The position numbers and the translations under genes were made by a program. This document shows, piece by piece, positions 60,830-64,000 of a stretch of 64,000 nt of DNA; the first letter of the stretch is position 1, and each line of letters opens with the position of its first letter. Below the pieces are notes generated by a model. The model was not told where the DNA came from, made no database searches, and saw nothing but the letters and a program-made list of their open reading frames with translations. Source of the DNA: Nocardioides xinjiangensis (lineage in GTDB: Bacteria > Actinomycetota > Actinomycetes > Propionibacteriales > Nocardioidaceae); assembly GCF_017916455.1 (NCBI RefSeq), contig NZ_JAFMSY010000001.1, forward strand, positions 744,001 to 808,000, in the 5' to 3' direction.

Positions 60830-61829
60830 CGTGCGGTGGGCGCGCGAGGTGGACGACCTTCTCGACGTTCAGCCGTTCGCGGCTGCTGACCTGTGCGCTG
60901 GTGAACTCCCGCGCCACGTGGTAGTCGGGCGTCTCGTTCGACAATGCCGCCATGTGGAGGATGTACTCGCCCAGCACCAGCAGCACCAGCGACATGAGGA
61001 AGAACATCCCGGACTGCTGGAGCGAGACGCTCACCCAGCCTGGCTCCACGTTGTCTTTCACGATGGCGACCACCAGCACGTACGCGGCGTAGACCATGTT
61101 CGCCGCGGCACCGAAGAGCGACAGCATCGTCACCGCACGCAGTGGTGCCCGCGAGGTCGATACGAGGATCTGCATGCCTCGGTCGAACCCGTCGAGCACG
61201 GACCGGTGGTCGGCCGCGACCGGGCGGGAGGAGTAGGTGACGTACGACCGGATGAACCCACCTGTGGCGGGCAGCAAGCGGTAGGAGATCGCCGGCTGGG
61301 GGTGGTGCATGACGTAGTTGATGACGGCTCGGCTGACGAGCCGGAGGGTGGGCGCCTCCTGGGACAGCCGTACGCCCGTGAACGAGCGGTAGAGCCGCTC
61401 GAAGACCCCACGCGCCACGCGGTAGCCGCGAGGGTCCTTGTCCGGGTTCTCGTCGGTGGCGAAGACGACATCGTCCCCGCTGACCGCCCGCTGGAGCATG
61501 TGCCGCAAGACCGCGACGTCGTCGCGCAGGGGGTCGATGGCGGCGACGTAGTCACCGAGGGCGCTCTCGATCCCCATCCAGGTGGCGGCGTCGCGCGAGA
61601 CCTGGTTGGTCAACGCGTACACCTGGATGTTGGGCAGCCCCCCTTCTCCCACGAGATCCTGCAGCCGCGACACGCTGTCGTCGTCGGAGGCGTTGTCGAC
61701 CACCACGATCTCGTAGTCGTTCACCAGCGCGCCGAGCTCATCGCCGAGGCGGGTCAGGACGTTCTCGAGGTCCTCGGACGCGTTGCGCATCACGCAGACG
61801 ACGGACAGGAAGAGCGGGTGGCGTTGCAC
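60822..61829 (-). CDS. Membrane-anchored family 2 glycosyltransferase (GtrB/DPM-synthase-like)
   Basis: 335 residues. The N-terminal GT-A domain has LFLSVVCVMRNASEDL, IVVVDNASDDDSV and the acidic YVAAIDPLRDDVAVLR. Two C-terminal helices, LSLFGAAANMVYAAYVLVVA and GMFFLMSLVLLVLGEYIL, anchor it, the architecture of GtrB and dolichyl/undecaprenyl-phosphate sugar synthases. It is the first gene of the cluster and would load a sugar on the lipid carrier. Start is GTG, with GAGCAT six bases upstream (weak leaderless signal). Confidence 0.85.
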   Translation of the reverse strand: MQRHPLFLSVVCVMRNASEDLENVLTRLGDELGALVNDYEIVVVDNASDDDSVSRLQDLVGEGGLPNIQVYALTNQVSRDAATWMGIESALGDYVAAIDPLRDDVAVLRHMLQRAVSGDDVVFATDENPDKDPRGYRVARGVFERLYRSFTGVRLSQEAPTLRLVSRAVINYVMHHPQPAISYRLLPATGGFIRSYVTYSSRPVAADHRSVLDGFDRGMQILVSTSRAPLRAVTMLSLFGAAANMVYAAYVLVVAIVKDNVEPGWVSVSLQQSGMFFLMSLVLLVLGEYILHMAALSNETPDYHVAREFTSAQVSSRERLNVEKVVHLARPPHDE

Positions 61830-61865
61830 GGGGACATGCTCTCACCCATTGGTCGCGGCAAGGCC

Positions 61866-61871
61866 TACGGT
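61866..61871 (+). promoter_or_regulatory. Putative leaderless -10 element
   Basis: TACGGT ends six bases before the ATG at 61878; supports that start over the ATG at 61830. Confidence 0.4.
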
Positions 61872-61877
61872 GGCTCC

Positions 61878-62987
61878 ATGACCGCGTCGGAGCCGCCCCA
61901 CGTGCAGGGCGTGCACCTGCGGCGCACGGACGAGAACGTGCGGGAGATCGCGGCGCTCGAGGCGGTCCTGGGCGAGCCCGCCGGGCTCGACGGGCTGCTC
62001 GACGACCTCGGGCACCGCATCCGGCCGGCCCGCGTGGTGCCGCGCCTGCTCGGCCGAGCCGTGCGCGAGGCGTACCGCTGGGACGCCCACGACGAGCGCG
62101 ACGTGCAGTGGTACCCACAGGGCATCTCCACCAGCGCCGACGCCTCCGACACCGAGGACGTCGGCGGCCGCAGGCTGCTGGTGACGACCTGGTACTCCAC
62201 GGGCCGGGACCGCGTGAAGCGCGGGTCGCGGGTGACGTTCGTCGACCTCGACTCCGGCAGGTACCGCCACGTCCTGCTGGTCTCTCCCGTCCTCGACGAC
62301 GCCGGCACCCTCACGCTCCGGCCGACGGGCATCCATGCCGGCGGCGTGGTCTGGGCGGGCGCCTACCTGCACGTCGCGGCCACCAGCCGCGGCTTCGTCA
62401 CCGCCCGGGTCGACGACATCATGCGGGTCCCCGGCGGCGACGGCCACCCGGGCCGGTTCGGGATCGAGGGCACGAGCGTGCACTCGTTCGGCCACCGCTA
62501 CGTCCTCCCCGTGCGCTCCACCTACCGGGCGTACACCGACGAGGGCCACCAGCAGCTGCGCTACTCCTTCGCCTCCCTCGACCGGCGCTCGGACCCGCCG
62601 GCGCTGGTCGCGGGCGAGTACGCCGCGGGGCGGTCCGCCGCCGGCACCACCCGGCTGGCCCGCTACCGCCTGGACCCCGCGACGTGGCAGCTCTCGACCG
62701 GGGAGGACGGCTACTCCCGCCCGCTGGCCGTCGACGAGGGCGGGGTCCGCCAGATGCAGGGCGTCGTGGTCGCGTCGGGGCGCTACCACGTCAGCGTCTC
62801 CCACGGCCGCTGGATGCCGGGGTCGGTGTGCTCGGGGCAGCCGGGCTCGATGCGCGAACGCCGCTGGGTGCTGCCGATGGGGCCGGAGGACCTGTCCTAC
62901 TGGCCCTCCACCGACCGGATCTGGTCGGTGACCGAGCACCCGCGCCGGCGGTGGATCGTCGCGATGGACCGCGGCTGGTTCGACTGA
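61878..62987 (+). CDS. Unrecognised soluble protein
   Basis: 369 residues with no signal peptide or membrane helix. N-terminal LRRTDENVREIAALEAVLGE and a helical region run to about 75. From about 85 on the pattern is repeated beta strands: LLVTTWYSTGRDRVKRGSRV, VTFVDLDSGRYRHVLLVSPV, GIHAGGVVWAGAYLHVAATS, RYVLPVRSTYRAYTDEGH and closing RRRWIVAMDRGWFD. The succession of four-strand blocks suggests a beta-propeller. No catalytic motif was identified. It diverges from the glycan cluster across 48 bases and may share its regulation. Confidence 0.6.
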   Translation: MTASEPPHVQGVHLRRTDENVREIAALEAVLGEPAGLDGLLDDLGHRIRPARVVPRLLGRAVREAYRWDAHDERDVQWYPQGISTSADASDTEDVGGRRLLVTTWYSTGRDRVKRGSRVTFVDLDSGRYRHVLLVSPVLDDAGTLTLRPTGIHAGGVVWAGAYLHVAATSRGFVTARVDDIMRVPGGDGHPGRFGIEGTSVHSFGHRYVLPVRSTYRAYTDEGHQQLRYSFASLDRRSDPPALVAGEYAAGRSAAGTTRLARYRLDPATWQLSTGEDGYSRPLAVDEGGVRQMQGVVVASGRYHVSVSHGRWMPGSVCSGQPGSMRERRWVLPMGPEDLSYWPSTDRIWSVTEHPRRRWIVAMDRGWFD

Positions 62988-62988
62988 G

Positions 62989-63795
62989 TCAGGCGCGGGG
63001 CTGCATCGCCAGCTGGCGGCTCTGCGCCACCAGCCGGCCGGCGGCGTCCCAGACCTCGCAGTCCTCCTCGAACATGCCGCCGGCGACGTTGCGCGTGCGG
63101 TGGGAGACCTTGAGCCAGCCCGGCGCCGGCACCGCGCGCACGTGGACCGTGAGCTCGAGCGTCGGCGCCCAGCCCGGCCGGCCGAGGTCGAAGGTGACCG
63201 GCGGCAGCGCGTCGCAGACCATCAGCAGGCCCACCGGGTCGACCTCGTGGCCGTCGGCGAGCCGGAACCACGCCCGGATGTGGCCGCGGCCGCTGGGCCG
63301 GCCCGTCGTCCACCCGAGGCACGCCGGGTCGAAGCGCATGTCGAAGCGCTGCATCAGCGGCGCCGTCCGCAGCACCTCGTCGGGTGCCGTCGACCCGGGG
63401 ACGCAGTCCTCCAGCGGGGGCAGGTCGGGCTCCTCGGCGGTCGTGGCCACGTCGTCGGGCATCGCGCCCAGGTCGCCGTAGGTCGCCAGGGCGGTGAGAC
63501 GCGTGCCGCCCTCCTGCTGGAGCTCGGCGGATACGGTCGCCGCGGAGCCGCCCTCGCGCAGCACGCGCGTGCAGACCTGGGCCGGGCCCGGTCTCGAGGC
63601 GGACAGGTAGTGGGCGCTCACGGCCAGCGGGTGCGGCTTGGCCGGCACGGCTCGCGCGACCGCCTTGCCGAGGATCCCCAGCAGGTACCCGCCGTTCACG
63701 CCGCCGCCGACCATCCAGCCGCGGTCCAGCTCGGCGCCGTGCAGGCCGGGGCCCTCAGCCGCCAGCGCGGTGTGCGCGTCCCACTCCGAAGCCAT
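62989..63795 (-). CDS. Acyl-CoA thioesterase, double-hotdog (TesB-like) type
   Basis: 268 residues with two hotdog domains. The first has GAELDRGWMVGGGVNGGYLLG and ALAVSAHYLSASRPGPAQV-type strands; the second has FRLADGHEVDPVGLLMVCDA, GWAPTLELTVHVRAVPAPG and RLVAQSRQLAMQPR, a family ending. It should hydrolyse acyl-CoA to acid and CoA. TAGGCT precedes the ATG with leaderless spacing. It converges on the 61.9-kb gene with one base between stop codons. Confidence 0.85.
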   Translation of the reverse strand: MASEWDAHTALAAEGPGLHGAELDRGWMVGGGVNGGYLLGILGKAVARAVPAKPHPLAVSAHYLSASRPGPAQVCTRVLREGGSAATVSAELQQEGGTRLTALATYGDLGAMPDDVATTAEEPDLPPLEDCVPGSTAPDEVLRTAPLMQRFDMRFDPACLGWTTGRPSGRGHIRAWFRLADGHEVDPVGLLMVCDALPPVTFDLGRPGWAPTLELTVHVRAVPAPGWLKVSHRTRNVAGGMFEEDCEVWDAAGRLVAQSRQLAMQPRA

Positions 63796-63801
63796 GGCCC
63801 G

Positions 63802-63807
63802 AGCCTA
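63802..63807 (-). promoter_or_regulatory. Putative leaderless -10 element for the thioesterase
   Basis: TAGGCT on the minus strand ends six bases before the ATG at 63795. Confidence 0.45.
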
Positions 63808-63819
63808 GGGCTGGCCGGC

Positions 63820-64000
63820 TCAGCGCGGCCGGAGCCAGCCGGTGACCTGCGGCACACCGTCCACCCAGCCGAGCCGGGCGGCGTACATCGACCGGCGGCC
63901 GCGCTGCCGGGGCTTGTGGTCCCACTTGCCGGTGCCCACACAGGGCAGCGCGGTGCCGCGGCAGGTCCAGCCGTGCAGGAACGCCAGCGTCCGCCCCCCG
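63820..64000 (-). CDS. C-terminal end of an unidentified protein (cut by window edge)
   Basis: The last 59 codons of a minus-strand gene, ending WLRPR and TGA at 63822-63820. Visible segments are TLAFLHGWTCRGTALPCVG, WDHKPRQRGRRSMYAARLG and WVDGVPQVTGWLRPR. Three tryptophans, two cysteines and a basic middle are present, but no family was recognised. Whether it shares a transcript with the thioesterase cannot be told. Confidence 0.5.
   Translation of the reverse strand, partial: GGRTLAFLHGWTCRGTALPCVGTGKWDHKPRQRGRRSMYAARLGWVDGVPQVTGWLRPR

Overview
The window is about 72% G+C by eye and densely coded. It carries marker genes of a mycothiol-using, high-GC actinobacterium: mshB, DinB/DUF664 and maleylpyruvate-isomerase-type thiol transferases, DUF3117, DUF2505, DUF6912, Ku/LigD end joining, and a sigE-rseA-htrA locus. 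The gene neighbourhoods resemble Nocardioides or a close relative in the Propionibacteriales; this assignment is inference from content, not from a search. There are no rRNA or tRNA genes, no insertion sequences and no CRISPR array. The left end cuts a Nudix hydrolase and the right end cuts an unidentified gene.

Layout. 0-4.9 kb: a Nudix/DUF4406 pair diverging from a DeoR-type repressor across a compact operator region, an SQR-like flavoprotein, and a small-peptide/response-regulator/histidine-kinase group whose kinase is frameshifted. 5.0-8.2 kb: a split end-joining set (separate LigD polymerase and ligase, divergent Ku) followed by three 72-bp palindromic repeats. 8.3-14.8 kb: hydrolase, biotin-dependent carboxyltransferase, class III CoA-transferase and MatC-like transporter, divergent from a FadR-type regulator and a TSUP permease. 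14.8-26.5 kb: the giant NAD-glutamate dehydrogenase, small actinobacterial families, 1-pyrroline-5-carboxylate dehydrogenase, a WS/DGAT-like acyltransferase, and a lipoprotein-membrane protein pair. 26.5-29.9 kb: a secreted RTX-like protein and a CpaE/SAF (Tad-like) pair in which both genes carry a one-base frameshift. 29.9-33.4 kb: the envelope-stress locus sigE-rseA-htrA beside an O-methyltransferase, the same order as in mycobacteria. 33.4-40 kb: aminopeptidase, enoyl-CoA hydratase, 63-bp tandem repeats, murein peptide amidase-like enzyme, LOG protein and dapE. 40-45.1 kb: ileS with an upstream T-box, then an AbiEi/Vsr-like gene bracketed on both sides by one palindromic repeat family. 45.1-53.6 kb: dapD, dapC and fdxA, a two-domain wall hydrolase, VanW and mshB. 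53.6-61.8 kb: seven tightly packed genes that look like a lipid-linked sugar synthesis, flipping and transfer system. 61.8-64 kb: an unrecognised protein, a thioesterase and a partial gene.

Genes in most operons overlap by four bases (GTGA or ATGA), implying translational coupling. Twelve genes have a TANNNT hexamer ending 6 or 7 bases before the start codon, the geometry expected of leaderless mRNAs. Lysine/diaminopimelate synthesis (dapE, dapD, dapC), wall remodelling (MpaA-like, VanW, the 46.7-kb hydrolase) and envelope stress (sigE, htrA) give the core of the window a cell-envelope theme. The most interesting unexplained signals are the intergenic palindromic repeat families and the 53.6-61.8 kb glycan cluster.
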